The notes: generated from the sequence alone by a model not told the origin. A stretch of 64,000 nucleotides of DNA from Chrysomallon squamiferum (GCA_012295275.1 CM022673.1:4314605-4378604); one strand, 5' to 3'; positions 1-22,097 are shown, counted from the stretch's first letter. Made by a program: numbers and translations.

Positions 1-1233
1 GCTGCGTTCTCCATTCTATGACAGATACTCACAGTAAGATCAGATCAAAACATTAATGTCATTCTTAAAATTAATTAATATAGTTGTCTTTTTATTTAAT
101 GTAGAATTAAGTAATTTAGAGATTAAAGAACTGCTTTGAAATGTAACAGATAAAAAGTTCATTATTCCCTTCACAGTTTAGATTACTACATATTTCAAGC
201 AATGTCGTATATTTGTTTTAAATGGCTATAGTATAAATTAGTTACGTCTTTTATCCTTATTGTTTTGGGGTTGTTGTTGTTTTTTTTCAGTATATAAATA
301 TTGCTTTTTACTAATAGAAAACAAAATGGTGGGTTTCCACTAAACACTAGATGTCAAAAATATAATGCAATTATCATAGATACACCAATAAAGTTGAATT
401 GTAGGAAAATTAATGAAGATAAAAAAAATTCAGAATTGGCATATATAAACAAACTTAACTTTTACATTTACCAAAATTAATCTGTTGTTATAAAAATTAT
501 TTTACAAGATGAAATAAGACATTTTTACTTCAGCTACCTTCAGGTGTAATTTTGTTTAAGGGGTTTTAGGAATGTTAGTGTATATTTATTCACAAGTAGA
601 GATATTTTGCATGTTCATCAGTTTATTTTATTTTTCTTTATTATTATTTAATATTTTGTTTTTTTGTGGTATAATATTAAATATTTTATTTTTCAGAGCC
701 AAAATTATTTTCCTTTTAAAAATATTTGCTGACAACATACCTGGCATGTCCCTTCTTATCAGTAAGCTATTAGAAAGATTTGATTGTTTTACTTATTTTT
801 TATGAGAGCAACTGCTGCTGCACAATTTTCCAGTTGTTGCTTGTTCTGTATGGTTAGTTACATAAATAAAAATTTACAGTAAACCTACACAAAAAAATAA
901 GTTGGATACGATAAGAAATTTCTGTTCTCACCATTAAGAGATGCACGGTGTTATTCTTTTTTATTTATTTATTTTTTATCCAAATTCATTCTCAATCAGA
1001 TTTCATTATATAAATAAATAACTAAGCCTCATTGATTAATAATTTAGCTAAGCAGTACATTCATAAAGAAGTTTAAATGGTAGAGTCAACAAAGCAGTAT
1101 AGTTACACTTCACTTACATGGTTATTTTACTGGTACATTTTGCTCAGCTGTTTACATTTGTAATTTCTATTGCAGAGCCTTTGATGGAGTACCTTCCAGC
1201 TTGGCAGAAAGTATACTTCTACATTTGGTCAAC
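1..1233 (+). CDS. Possible 3' exons of an unrecognised gene entering from the left edge
   Basis: The first 33 bases read open in one frame and end at a good donor (CA|GTAAGAT). A second open stretch at 1176-1233 follows a TTGCAG acceptor and ends before GTAAAGT. Joined, they keep one frame and give about 30 residues including FDGVPSSLAESILLHLVN, which has the leucine spacing of an F-box or leucine-rich-repeat helix. I do not recognise the family. No convincing next exon was found before the convergent gene that ends at 2079, so the gene either stops soon after 1233 or this is a chance match. The rest of 1-2078 is AT-rich sequence with no other supported gene. Confidence 0.25.
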
Positions 1234-2078
1234 GTAAAGTGTTTCAAAAATCAGATGGTTTTTTTTTCATTTATAAGACACTTTTCGTTACTTTTGTTAA
1301 TCATTGGTTGTGGACAACCAAAGTAATTATTAGATACAATTATTCATTTTGGAAAGATTTTGTGTGGAAATCACATTCTGTAGATAAAAATTTGTATTTA
1401 CCATTACAATTAATCGATCCAGCTGTGTGCTAATTTTTTTTTAATCCATATTGATTCATTATGTTCATTTGTAAATAAATAGTCTAAAATCACATATTAC
1501 ATTTTTTTCTCATCTTTAATTAGCTTTACATTCTTAGATAATCTTATTATAATCCTGTCACAAGTTGTTATTCAAAAAATTCACATCGCAGATAAATGAT
1601 TTATCATTTAAAATTAAACAATCAAGATGTGAATTTATTTACACCGATTTTATTAGCCATCATGTATCATTTTTCAGTTTTATTTTGTTATTTGTTTATT
1701 TTAGGGTACCTGAATTTAAACTTTATAGTAAAACTGTAAAGGCAAAATTTTGGGTAACCAACACATATACTTTCTATCTAGTTTTAATGATATTATTATA
1801 TGTTTAACAAATCATGAAGATAATTATTTTATAATATGTAATTATAACAAGAAACATATTTGTGATTATATTACTATAAAAATAATTTTGGATGTTATGA
1901 TTTTATTTTTTTTTGTTAAAAAATAATTCATATGAAAATATATATTTACATTGTTTGTCTTTGAGTTTGTTATTTTTTTCTTCACAAGAATTTAATAAGG
2001 AATATACTGTGTATTTAAAGAAAATTTTAATGTCGTTATTACATTTTATATTAATTCCAAGATTTAAAAATATATATA

Positions 2079-2879
2079 TTATAAATTAAGTTCTGGCAAG
2101 GCAATATAATCCTTCAATGATTTTGGTAGAGGAAGCATTTTTAACTTCTCGATAAAATGTGGTTTTAGAATATGCCTGAGGCAAACACGGCACTGTTGAA
2201 GTAGATGTACAGGTCTCACATCAATATTTAGATTTGCTTCAACAATTTGATAATACTGTGAAATACTGTACATCTGGTATGCTGAGGGTTTTTCAAATTT
2301 GGCCCCAGCAAAAATTAGCATCTTGGTCAATTCTAATTCATTCTGGACAAGAGCAGATATCAGAGGAGTCATTAGCTGTCCATCCACCAACCCACTGATC
2401 TGAACATCAGCATTATGCTGAAGAAGATGCTTGATAGAATCCACCTGTCTTTTCTGGACAGCATAGAGAAGTGGTGTCTTGTGCAAATGGTCAACTGCAT
2501 CAGGATCAGCCCCAGCATCCAACAACAGGGACACTATGTCAGATCTGCCTCGGATAACTGCTGCATGTAATGGTGTTTGGCGATGTTTAAACGATTTGTG
2601 GTTTAAGTCACTCCCATAATGAATGAGAATTTCAACAGCAGTTATGTCAGGTGAGAACATGACTGACCACGAAAGTGGACTAATTCCAGCCCATGAATCG
2701 CAATGGACGTCTGCTTCATTCTCTAGAAGAAGAGACAAGACTTGAACGTGTCCTAATCGTGCTGCCCAGCACAGTGCAGTGTTGAGCTCAGTCTGCTGAT
2801 GTTGATGTGTAAGAAGCTGAAGAACGTCTTGCACACTGCCAGATTTCACAGCATCCAACAAAGAAATTAATTCCTGCAT
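2079..2879 (-). CDS. Ankyrin repeat and SOCS box (ASB) family protein
   Basis: A 266-residue intronless reading frame. ASB proteins are substrate receptors of Cullin5-ElonginB/C ubiquitin ligases. Ankyrin repeats fill roughly residues 1-215, with typical motifs such as TPLHAAVIRGRSDIVSLLLD and TPLLYAVQKRQVDSIKHLL. The last ~45 residues form a SOCS box: a BC-box-like LLQQCRVCLRHIL followed by LPLPKSLKDYIAL, which matches the Cul5-box LPLP pattern. An in-frame TAA sits directly before the ATG, so this start is the first possible in the frame. The length fits small ASBs (about 260-300 aa), but I cannot assign a paralogue number. A LYR microprotein ends 229 bases upstream on the same strand, so both could share one mRNA. 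A possible poly(A) signal (AATAAA on the minus strand) lies at 1902-1907. Confidence 0.9.
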   Translation of the reverse strand: MQELISLLDAVKSGSVQDVLQLLTHQHQQTELNTALCWAARLGHVQVLSLLLENEADVHCDSWAGISPLSWSVMFSPDITAVEILIHYGSDLNHKSFKHRQTPLHAAVIRGRSDIVSLLLDAGADPDAVDHLHKTPLLYAVQKRQVDSIKHLLQHNADVQISGLVDGQLMTPLISALVQNELELTKMLIFAGAKFEKPSAYQMYSISQYYQIVEANLNIDVRPVHLLQQCRVCLRHILKPHFIEKLKMLPLPKSLKDYIALPELNL

Positions 2880-3108
2880 TTATAATTTATTATAAAAACC
2901 AGTAACAAAGTCATTAAAAGTCTAAAACCAAACTGTCTTAGAACAGTCTTTTTTTTATATATAAAAGAAATTCAGGTATATCAAAACTACGTGACAAAGT
3001 TATCTGGGTTAAATACCAACAGCACAACACAATATTCTGCCTAATATTTGTTTTCCACTTGCAGGCCAACGTTTATAGTATATTTATGAAACTTCTGTAA
3101 TAATTCTA

Positions 3109-3696
3109 TTATTTCAGTGCCTTTCTTTCCAAGAAAACTTGACCTTTCTGGAAAACAAAATGAAAATTTCTATACTAAACAATTAAAACTCGAGGAAGAA
3201 TTAACCAATATTCACAGAAAGAATAATAATACAATATTCAGAGAGAAAAAATAAACTATTACTATATTAACAAACTACTGTTTGATTTCACCTTAGAATA
3301 AAATTACTCTTGTCAAAATCAGGTGAAGGACTAGAGAATGAAATCTGATTAATATTTACAGATCAGCTGGTTTCATCAGCTCCAAAACAGGAATAACCTA
3401 AACAATTTTTTTTTTTTTATTAGTTTCCTGCCATATTTGTTTTATTTAATTTAATTTTTTAATAAATAATTAGTCATGTTCAGTGACACATTTTGAAATA
3501 AATTATTTTAAAATTGTTTTTAAATATTTACCTCAATACATCTTTCAATTTCTGCTTGTTTTGTTAAGTTCTTGTTTTTTTTAAATTCTGCACGAATTCT
3601 CTGGAAATAGTAGTTTTTGTCTGTGTACTTCAAATTTTGTCCATATTTGAAGAGAGCACGATAGAGTGCTGTAGCTGACATCTTTGCTGTACTCAT
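3109..3696 (-). CDS. MIEF1-MP: LYR-motif microprotein resembling the MIEF1 microprotein (2 exons)
   Basis: Exon A is 3696..3532 (55 codons, ending IERCIE before GTAAAT). Exon B is 3147..3109, after a TTTTCCAG acceptor, and reads KGQVFLERKALK then TAA. The 67-residue product starts MSTAKMSATALYRALFKYG. It carries the LYR tripeptide, then LKYTDKNYYFQRIRAEFKKN, and ends with KGxVFL. The same order and near-same length (about 70 aa) occur in the human MIEF1 upstream-ORF microprotein. That LYR protein is known to sit with MALSU1 and mitochondrial acyl-carrier protein on the assembling mitoribosome large subunit. A TTTGCAG acceptor 15 bases before the ATG implies a non-coding first exon further upstream. 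A second in-frame ATG five codons in is the alternative start. What follows here is an ASB ORF, not a recognisable MIEF1. Confidence 0.8.
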
Positions 3697-4942
3697 TGTC
3701 AGCTGCTGCAAAAAGCTGAAAGAAAATCTGAACTTTTATGTATCACCTATAATTTGGGTTAAACTTTTCTTTTCATTTTAATATACTGTTATACTTCCAT
3801 TTTGCTATTTCTTAAAAAAATATATATTGTTAAGACTGTTATTTTGTTTAGAATTTTTTACAGTTTATATATATATATATATATATGTATCAACAGATAG
3901 ATAGATAAAGTGAATAAATATTTATATTTTATAGAAATCCAAAAGTATTCTTTTCACTAAAACTATTATTTTAATTTAAGAGAAGTACATTTTCCATAAC
4001 CAAACAAATATGTTAATATGTATCTTGTAATAATTAATACTAAAATGTATATGTTGTCTTATATTGCTTAGAGGAATAATAATAATATAAAAAAATAATA
4101 ACAATAAATTAATGTTAAATAACATAGAGTTGGTAAAAACATTTGAAAAAAAAAAGCCATTATTTTACAAGTAAAAAAAATAAATGTAATGAATCTTAGA
4201 AAGAAGGAAGAAATATTTCTCTAGTTGTATGTACATATTTAACAATCAGTGATCGTGGTGATGTATTGTATATGTTGCATTAACAAACATGAATGTATAA
4301 TTACCTTCAAATTTATTATATACATAAATTTAAAATTTATGTGAGTATACAACTATACAGTTTATACGATGTTGTCCAAATCCAGCAACTGTCTCAGTTT
4401 ATGGTTATGTCTTATGTAACAATTCTTATCTTGCGGTAATAAAAAAAGGCCTAGTCAATACGGACTATTATGTCACATTCATTTTCGTCGCGTGACACAA
4501 ACAAAAATATTTCCATGTGCTGATAAACTTTCAGTTTTACTCTGTAGTTGAGTCTGTAGTGTATTAAACTACCATAAGCCTAATTTTAGCTGGGTTATAC
4601 TTTCTGGAAAACAATATTTAATCTATGTATTATTTTCTGAGGTAAATATATCAGAATATTTTTTAAATGGTTTGTTGATTGTTTACATTACAAATAAATA
4701 CAGTATTTATAAATAACCTCGATAGAAAAGACCTTGCTTCCGGAATTCTTGAATAGACTGGTGTTCATCATTTATATATTATTACGAATATAATGGTTCA
4801 GCGTAGAAATTACTGAATATTTGTTTCGGTTGTTAGGGCTGCTGGAGGGAAGCTTTGAACGATTTTTCTCAAAATATTTTACACATTTCTATTGTTATGT
4901 GTTTTTCCGACTTATGGTACTGATATCAACATAAGCATCAAA
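3697..4942. promoter_or_regulatory. Divergent intergenic region, probably holding both promoters
   Basis: This 1.2 kb lies between the minus-strand LYR/ASB unit and the plus-strand CCDC177 gene. It contains a TA microsatellite near 3865-3887 and a more CpG-containing patch near 4430-4570 that includes the palindromic-looking GTCGCGTGAC. The leader of the minus gene must include at least one upstream exon, given the splice acceptor before its ATG. The 5'UTR of the plus gene is expected near 4800-4942. No TATA box is claimed. The promoter role is inferred from gene orientation alone. Confidence 0.4.
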
Positions 4943-13301
<8,359 letters not shown>

Positions 13302-14665
13302 AATAATAAAAAAAAATACCATCTCATCATCGAGTTATCTGTCCATAAAGAGGGCACAAACAGACATTTATATTTATTATCTGAGCAGCTTTTAAACAGA
13401 TACTTTTACCAGTGAAGAACATTTCATTACAAAATGTTTTCTTCATCTAAAGATGTAGCTTTTCCTATTTTTTTACATAGTACATGTGTATAGTAATTTA
13501 TTGTTTGACATACTTTTTATATATTCTCAGCTTATTATGGGTTTATCACCTATTTTAGAAGTTTTAGTCTGCAGCATCTGCTAGAAATAAATGTTATTTT
13601 AATAATTAACTGGCTACTCTCATAAAAGTTATGTTTTTCATATGGAAAATATTGTCTATGGGCATTGTCACTTTTAATAGGGCATGTATCCTTTGGAAAA
13701 TGGACATTTTTATTTCTTTTTTCAGCCAGTATATTTTTAAATTCTTCACAGCAGAAACATTAAAATATTACTAGTTGTTGAAAATTTGAAAAACAGTTTT
13801 CCATATGTTATCTAAATGTACCAGTTGCTGACTTTTAGAACAGCCAGGAGAGGGGGAAAATGCCCTTAGTAAAAAAGACAAGTACGGTGCACTGTTCTGT
13901 CTTAAAATTCATTGGTAAATATGCATTGTACTGTACAAGAAGTCACTGGTACAATTATGCACTTTAAAAGATGATTAACTTGTACACTGTAACATAATTA
14001 ATCTCATTTAATTTAGTTCTTATGTAAATTCACAATCTGCATTATTATTATTATTCATTTATTTATTTTTATATTTGTCCTTTTTTAAAATAAACGTATA
14101 TTTTAATATCGATCAAGTCCTTGCATATTGTTTTTCTTAACAAGCAGATTATAAAAAAATACTTTAAGGCAGAAAAGATATTTTTAAAAAATACATGTTA
14201 TTTTGTACTAATAAATCCAATTTTAAATGTTAATGTTAAAAAAAAAAGAAGAAATTTTAAGTTTTAAAAATGGAAACAAAGAAGTTATATTTTTTTGTTG
14301 AAAATTAATATCCATCCACTGTTTAACAAACATTTAATTATCATTAAAGATAATATACTACTATTAAATTGGAATTTTTGTTTTATACAATTTAATATTT
14401 GAATTTCCATCCATGAAATCACGATATTTTTACAGAAATTAATTCTTAATGTTTTTTGTTTTTTTTAATGTAGATGTATTAATCTAGTTTTATTAAACAG
14501 AAGCCATTATCTTCAGTCAACTTGAAATAATTGTCACAAATATCAAAATATTAAATACTGATCCTCACTTTTGTAGTCCTCATTATTTTAAGCTGTGAAC
14601 TGTGATACACAAACTTTAATTTTATTTATTGTTTATTGTTTATTTTGTGATATATTGTAAATAAA
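13302..14665 (+). other. 3'UTR and poly(A) signals of CCDC177
   Basis: The TAA at 13299-13301 is followed by AT-rich sequence with no further splice-supported exon. Candidate poly(A) signals are AATAAA near 14090 and AATAAA at 14660-14665, the latter followed by a T-rich stretch. Which is used cannot be decided from sequence. Confidence 0.5.
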
Positions 14666-15962
14666 TGCATTACAAATATGAAATTTGAAGTTCATTCTCA
14701 TACAATCTGTTTTTGATAAAAAAAAACCTAAAAGGTGATGTGTTCATTCTCCTAGTTGGAACGTTAAGTGTGTTTAACATCACCAAATGTCATGTAAAAC
14801 CGAACACCTTAACTCAGTACTGAACTTTAATATTTAAACACAATGCATTACGTGGAATCACAACATTAATGAAAACGTCAAACACAAGCTAAGTTCACAG
14901 ACGTCTATTGTCGTCTCCCATCATTTTACAACGAATGAATGAATTGGTATTCCTACACAGATTCACCTTGCTTGTGAAATCACATATAGTAAATATAAAG
15001 TGCACCTACCTGTGAGTGGGAATTTTTTTTAAAAAGTGGCCTAAATATAGTGTCCATACTTCCATTTTATAACTATTCTTATCTGTCGGCCAATCTTTGA
15101 TGTAAAAAAAACAAAAAACACAATAAAATATTTTTATTAAAGACCACTTTTCCCTTATGTAAAATGATGTCAGAACGTCGACTGCAGGTCGTTCTCTAGT
15201 ATATATGTTTCTTCTCAGAAATAATTTTTGAATATTTCTGCATTTTTATTAATTCATTAATTTATTAATTAATTTAATTCAGGATCTTTTAAACAGAAAC
15301 TACTAAAAATGGACACTTATTTATGCAAACTTCATGGTATATGAAAGGTTTCATAAATAAAGACCGGAACACTAGCTTTTAAAATGTGTACGTTCGTTCG
15401 TTTATAATTACAAAATCATTAATAGAATATTTCAAACTAAGAAGTAACTGAAGTTATTATCAATGGTATCGCTAACAGGTACAGTCTGTGAGCCAGTAAT
15501 TTCAAAGTATTGGCAAGAAAATAATAATTCGAAAACCATTTCTCTGTAAAAATAATTAAATAAAATAAACCATTTGATTTCAAGAAATAACTTAATTTGT
15601 TTTCAAAAAAAACAAAAAGTCTTCAATAAAATAAAACAACCTGTACCAGTATATTTTCTTATAATTATTGCTGCTGTTACTATTACTACTACTATACTAC
15701 TATACTACTGCCACTACTACTACTATTATTAACAATAATGATAATTAATTAATAAAAAAAAAATACGAGTTTAAACTCACCTTTATATTTATTGCCTGTA
15801 AATAGAAACGTATATTACGTGATTAAAGTAACGAAGTTAAAGACTGTTATCTGGCATTATTAACCTACATTTATAAACAGTGACGGAAGATATATCTATT
15901 TATACAAAGGGAACAATACACAGGGTATTCCCTATACCCGAGATAAATTTAGTGCTTATGTT
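14666..15962. other. Intergenic DNA upstream of the TNFR-ZU5 receptor
   Basis: No gene is seen. The stretch contains short ACT/ATT runs near 15670-15730 and otherwise unremarkable AT-rich sequence. The promoter and leader of the plus-strand receptor should lie in its right half; a GGGTATTCCCTATACCC imperfect palindrome sits at about 15922-15938, about 25 bases before the first ATG. Confidence 0.4.
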
Positions 15963-16172
15963 ATGTCAAAAATGGCGGCTTCCAAAGGTACGTTTTTTTT
16001 CTTTCAACAGTTTTTAACTTTTATTTCTGTTAAATAATTTTCAGACACTAAAGAAGTTAAGAATTCATTTTTCTTTTAACCCGCTCTTACGTGCTATGGT
16101 ATAATGGAATTGAAGTGAGATTCATGATATGGTATTGTTACATTTACAAATCATTATCATCATCATCATCAG

Positions 16173-16204
<32 letters not shown>

Positions 16205-17250
16205 TGAATTCATCTAAAGAAACATTCTGAAAAGATTGTTTCAGTATTACATCCTTTTTATTTTAAAGAAAAGATTTTTTAAAAATAGAAAAATAATTCA
16301 GTAGCATATCGTGTTTGTTTTTGTTTGGTTTATTTATTTATTTATTTATTTATTTATTATTTTCTTTTGAGGTTGGGGTGGGTTTTATTTGTTCGTTTTT
16401 TCACATTTTATCGAACGCATACAATGATTTAGTGAAGAATATATATTAAGACAACTAATAATTATTGTTCTTCTTTTCCTTCTCTTCCTTCGACCTTCTT
16501 CCTCCTCCTCCTCCTCCTCTTCTTCTTCTTCTTCTTCTTCTTCTTATTATTATTATTATTATTTGTAATTGCAGGAGGAAAGCCTATTGGCGCCACTGGT
16601 ATTATTTTTTACAGCGTCGTTTGTTTCGCAGCAGCTTCTGTCATGACTAACGTAAATGATTTTTGTTTGTTTTTATCGAACAGTAAACCCTCGATTTAAT
16701 GGACTTACGATTTACTTGGACAGAAATATGTCCGTCTAATTCGCCAGCGTCATATTTACATACACACACATTTTATAAAAAATAAAGATTATATGATTCT
16801 AGCTACATATGGTCAAGAATTATAGACATTTTACCTAAATCTACTATTTTGGAGTGAAAATATAATGTACAGCAGCACAAAGGCTGACAGTCTGAAATGT
16901 CCTTCAAACACTTCAAATATCATATGAACTGACAACTCTGAATGTATTTGTTAACAAATCTGGTACCCAAAATAGGCCTATCTTATAACCGCATGTGTTC
17001 ATACTTATCAACAGTAGTTAGAACATGTTTATGCCTGTCTAGATGTTTGTAATTGTTAATTTTTAAAATTAATTATTATATATATATTAAGTATTGCTTG
17101 AATATTGATTCCTTGACTGAGTGCTCGTTTCGACTGATTAAAAATGGTTCGTTGTTGATCGACGATTGGTCGGTTGATTCATTGAATGATTATAGTTCTT
17201 CAGTTGTATCCACTGAGACTTTGAGGATAATGATTTATTTTTTTTTTTTT

Positions 17251-17283
<33 letters not shown>

Positions 17284-17794
17284 TTTTTTTTTTTTTTTAG
17301 AATGTTGATAATATAAGAACTTTACCGGTTAAACGAATGTGTTCCAAAAAAAATATTCACAGTCTTGACAGAGACATTAGACTATTACTTTGTGGAGTTT
17401 GTCCAAAAGGCAAATATTCTTATGTAGCCTCAGCATCTAACAAATTCCACTGCAAAGCTTGTCCTGATGGCCACTACAACGACGGGACGATGGTAAAGTG
17501 CAAAAGATGTCGAAATTGTACGAACGTCGTAGCAAATTGCACTGCAGTTCAAGACACAGTGTGCCAACGTCACTACAAAAGACTTAAAAAAATGATAGGT
17601 AAAGGATATTACAGTATTTCAGAAAATGAATGACATCAACTGAATTAACCTGAATTTCCCTCATATAATAATATACTACAACATTTTCCAAATATAACCA
17701 ACAACCCTTATCTACTGTTGGCATTTAATGTATCTTTATTCTGATTTCAGAAGACCCGTTTTTACAGGTTAATTTGTTCGGAATAGAAACTATT

Positions 17795-17880
<86 letters not shown>

Positions 17881-20800
17881 AAACAATATTTCACTAATCA
17901 GTCCAAAATATAGTTCTTTACATGTATATTTCAGAAAAAAATATCTCCTATTTTCGAATTCGACACGAAAAGACCAAGAGTCGGAGATTACTCAGAGAAT
18001 TTCATAGCAAAGCATGTAAGCCAGACGTAAATCATAAGGTATGTTGACAATTTCAACATGCTATATGCACAGTTATCATTATTTATAATATAAAGTTATC
18101 CGAGAACGCTATTTTCAGTAAATAACAGAAACATTTTAATATATTTCTTATAGAATTGCTTTGATCATACAACATCAGCTCCAGAGGATCCTGGAAGAAA
18201 ACAACCCATTAATCAGACAACAGAATATAATGAAACAGAATCAAAGAAAACCACGGAACTGGAAGAAGAAGAACCACAATCTTTTTACAATGATAAAGGA
18301 AACGTTGTACTAATTATAGCAATAGCTACTGGTAAGTATGGAGTCAAAGATTAGCAAACGAGAACAATAGATTTACATCTCATCGCAATTGTTAATAAAA
18401 CTTAGCTGGTCCGATATAACCAACTGAAGATTTACAGCACGATATTTGCAGTTAACTGTCTTAGTACTCTGATACAAGTTAAAAAAAATAACAGTTGCAA
18501 AAGAATCAGATAATTAATAATAACAACAATAACATTATCTACAACAACAATGAAAATATCATCAATAACTACAATAATAACAATAATAATATAGTAAACA
18601 GTCAGAGGTAATGGGCAAAATGTAGGTTGATTAATTACTTTATGAAGCAGTGTATTACCCCAAGAACAGTATATGCCATCAATAACTGACGCTACGAACG
18701 ATACATCACATTAACTGTGGGTTGATTGGTCACCATTAGCACACATAATCTGATGCATATTTTAGTCATAACATTTATTTACCTTCGCTGGTCGAGGTTG
18801 TCGAGAATAAATCGGTATCTCTCAAGTTGAGTTTTTTATAATGTATGTACGTATGTGTGTGTTTAAATATATATAAAACTTTTGATCTTGAGAGGTACCG
18901 ATTTATTCTCGACAACCACGCTCACGCCAAAACATGAACTGAAACTGTTTCTTTCTTTTCTTTAATATTTAATATTATAAACTGTGAGTACATTAGGTAC
19001 TTCATACTACAGTATTAAAATTACACAATTATAATATTACAATACTGTCTTTTATAATATGGAGCATATATTCTAATTCACTAATTAAAAAAAGAACTTG
19101 TAAAGACTGGATTTGATTTATTTGTCATTATTATAATGAAGTGTTTATTTCATTTCAGGTGTGTTTTTTGTTGTTTCTATGGTATCAACATTCACTATAA
19201 TACTGGCACGGAAAAGGATAAATAGAAAATTGCATGGTCGTGAAACTCAAATAGAAAGTGTCGAATATGGTGAAGCGTGTAATCTGTCAAAATTAAATTT
19301 GAAGAGAGCTGATTTAGAAGAAATGATGTACAAGTCTAAATCTGAATCAGAAATATTATCTGTTTATCACTCTGAACGAAATTCAAAGTCATCGTTTCAA
19401 AGTTACAGAAGTATCATTTCGATTCCTGTAACTTTTCCAACTTCATCAAATGAAGAATCTATGAATACAGTGTTAAAAAAAGTTGAGAATGGTGAAAGAT
19501 TTCATGAACTGATTGGAAAAAATGTACATTACGAAAATAAAAATGTACTTACTACGTACCAACAGGTAAGTTCTACTCAGACACCAGAACGCGATCTTCC
19601 CAGAAACATATTTAATGGTCTTTGGGATGCATTCGAAACATTCAATCAGGACGGGGGCCGCTTGTTTAAAGGAAAATCAAGTGCGGAGTTACTGATTCCT
19701 GAAGGTGCTGTTGCGAAGGGAGACAACTTAGAGATACATGGAGCAGTATTCACTGATCTAACACAGATGAGAGAGGTATTTCGGCTCGATCCAGATGAAT
19801 GGATTACTTCGGTTGCTGTAGAGTTCTACAAACCAGATAAAAATCCATTTTTGACGGATGTTATCGTACGCCTTCAACATTGTCTATCACATGGTTACAA
19901 TCGGGCTATGTTCAAGGTATTCTGGTTTAGACAGGACGAGAAAGGTGATATCGTTAAAGAATTAGTCCTTGCAGAAAAATCCTCATTGCAGGATGACTTG
20001 CCATGGTTTGAATTTGGATCTGAAAACACAATATTGATACATACACGCCATTTCAGTGGCTTTGTCTGCATCTACTGTGGGCATCAAGATATACCAATAT
20101 CATTAACAGCAATGGTTTTTGGAAAGCACCTTTTCAAAGACTCGGTTCACCACGAAGTCTGTGTGTCACTGTTCTTGTGGGATACTAAGTGCTTCATAAA
20201 GGATTTTCATGTAAGAGTGTATGATTTTTGTTTATTATTTTTCTTTCTTTTTCATATTACAGGTACCGGACCAATTATCCGGAATCCTTGGGGTTCCCGT
20301 TTTCTGGTACAAAGGCATCTAAATACGTAACTAATTAGGCATAAACATTTTAAAATTAAAAACATAAAGAAAATTATCGATAGACAACTGTGACGACTCG
20401 ACACGTAAACAATGCGGCGAGTGAATGAACGCCACGCGACTTGAAAGAGTAGTTCCGGTCTGATGAGGACAACACCCGCGCGCGCGAACAATGAAAATAG
20501 CGTCGGGAAAAAACTTCCGGTTTTCTGGTCTTTCCGGATTTCAAGGCGCCGAATAATTGGTCCGGTACCTGTATTATTATTATTATTATTATATTCATGC
20601 ATTCATTCATTCATATTAAAACTATTTTACTTAAAGAAATATTTCCACTTTTCAATACTATAATAGCGAAAAAGATTTGTAACTGTATTGTCAGTGTGTT
20701 TATATGTGGTGTAAACTGCAGGAGTATTATACACGCATGATGAGCAAAGGAATGGAAATGTTTTCGGAAAAAGAAATTGAACTGATGGATCAAACGCCCA

Positions 20801-21993
20801 GAGACAGTCTGCTGATCTGTACACTGCAACCATGTGGAGATGATGCCGACAAATGGCAACACACTCTAAGACCAGACAACCAAAACCCCATTTTTGAACA
20901 GAAACAGGTAAAACATTTAAGACTGGTGTCAGTATGATATAATAATAATAATAATAATAACTAATTTTGTTCATAATTTTTGTTACAGTTTTGTCGTTGT
21001 TATAATTGGTAATATTTCTTCAGTGTTTTACGTGGGTTTTTAAAGAAATAAAAAACAAAACAAAACAAACAACAGCAACAAAAACAATCAAGGAATGTTT
21101 TTTGATTAAAACCGCAGAATGGTAACATTACCACGAGAAGTAAAAATTGGTTGATTTTGTAAATTGTAAACTTTTATATGACCAGTTTTATACCTGCACT
21201 AGAAAAACAAATTACAGCGAAATATTGAGTAAAATATATATTAACAAGCAGTAGATTTAAACTGTAATATTACTGAATATATTACTACACCTCTGTCAGA
21301 TAATGATAATCGTTACCCAAGATAAATACCACTTCCTCTAGTCCAAAAATAGATGTAAAAAGAAGGGAGGTAACTCGAGATTATGTCAATAAATTAAACT
21401 TAATAATTACATCACTGAAATCTTGAAAAGTATAAAATTATTAGATGTTTCTTCTTCATTTTTTTTTTTAATGAAATTCATTCAACTTTCAATTTAAAAA
21501 ATTTTCAAATATAAATAGATAATTTTAAATATTAAATAATATATATATATATAAATAATATTTATTATTATTTTAGAAAATTAAACTTCACAAAGTAGTG
21601 AAGTGCTGCCGAGAATCAGGTCCTTTTCTGGCTGAATGGGCTATGACTGGGAAGCAGACGAGGCACACCGAGTTTCAGTGCATTGTCGATATTGAGCACG
21701 TGCTCTGCGAAACAGAAGACGACGCTGACACTCGAACAACAATTTATATCTCCGATTTTCCCCCCAGTGTTGGAAATCAGTACGCTTCTGGCAGGAATGA
21801 CGAGCTTAAGCGTTTAGACGGCAGATACGAGGTACGATCAGTGCTGGACTGTAACTACGTAAATACGTGCTTAGGTCGTTTAGAAATAGGGACCCACTGT
21901 GTACCGGTACTGACCGTTTTAGCGATCAAATTTAAAATAAATTGCAAATTCTCAAGTAAAGGTCTGGTGTGAAATAATTGCTATTAAGCGTTA

Positions 21994-22045
<52 letters not shown>

Positions 22046-22097
22046 TTTATATTTAATGTAGTTGCGTTTTCCGGTTAGTGAACAATTTGTTTTCTTA

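Noticed and set aside
20252-20610. Minus-strand frames of 78-116 codons
   Set aside because: They lie inside the non-coding MITE; the element has no transposase.
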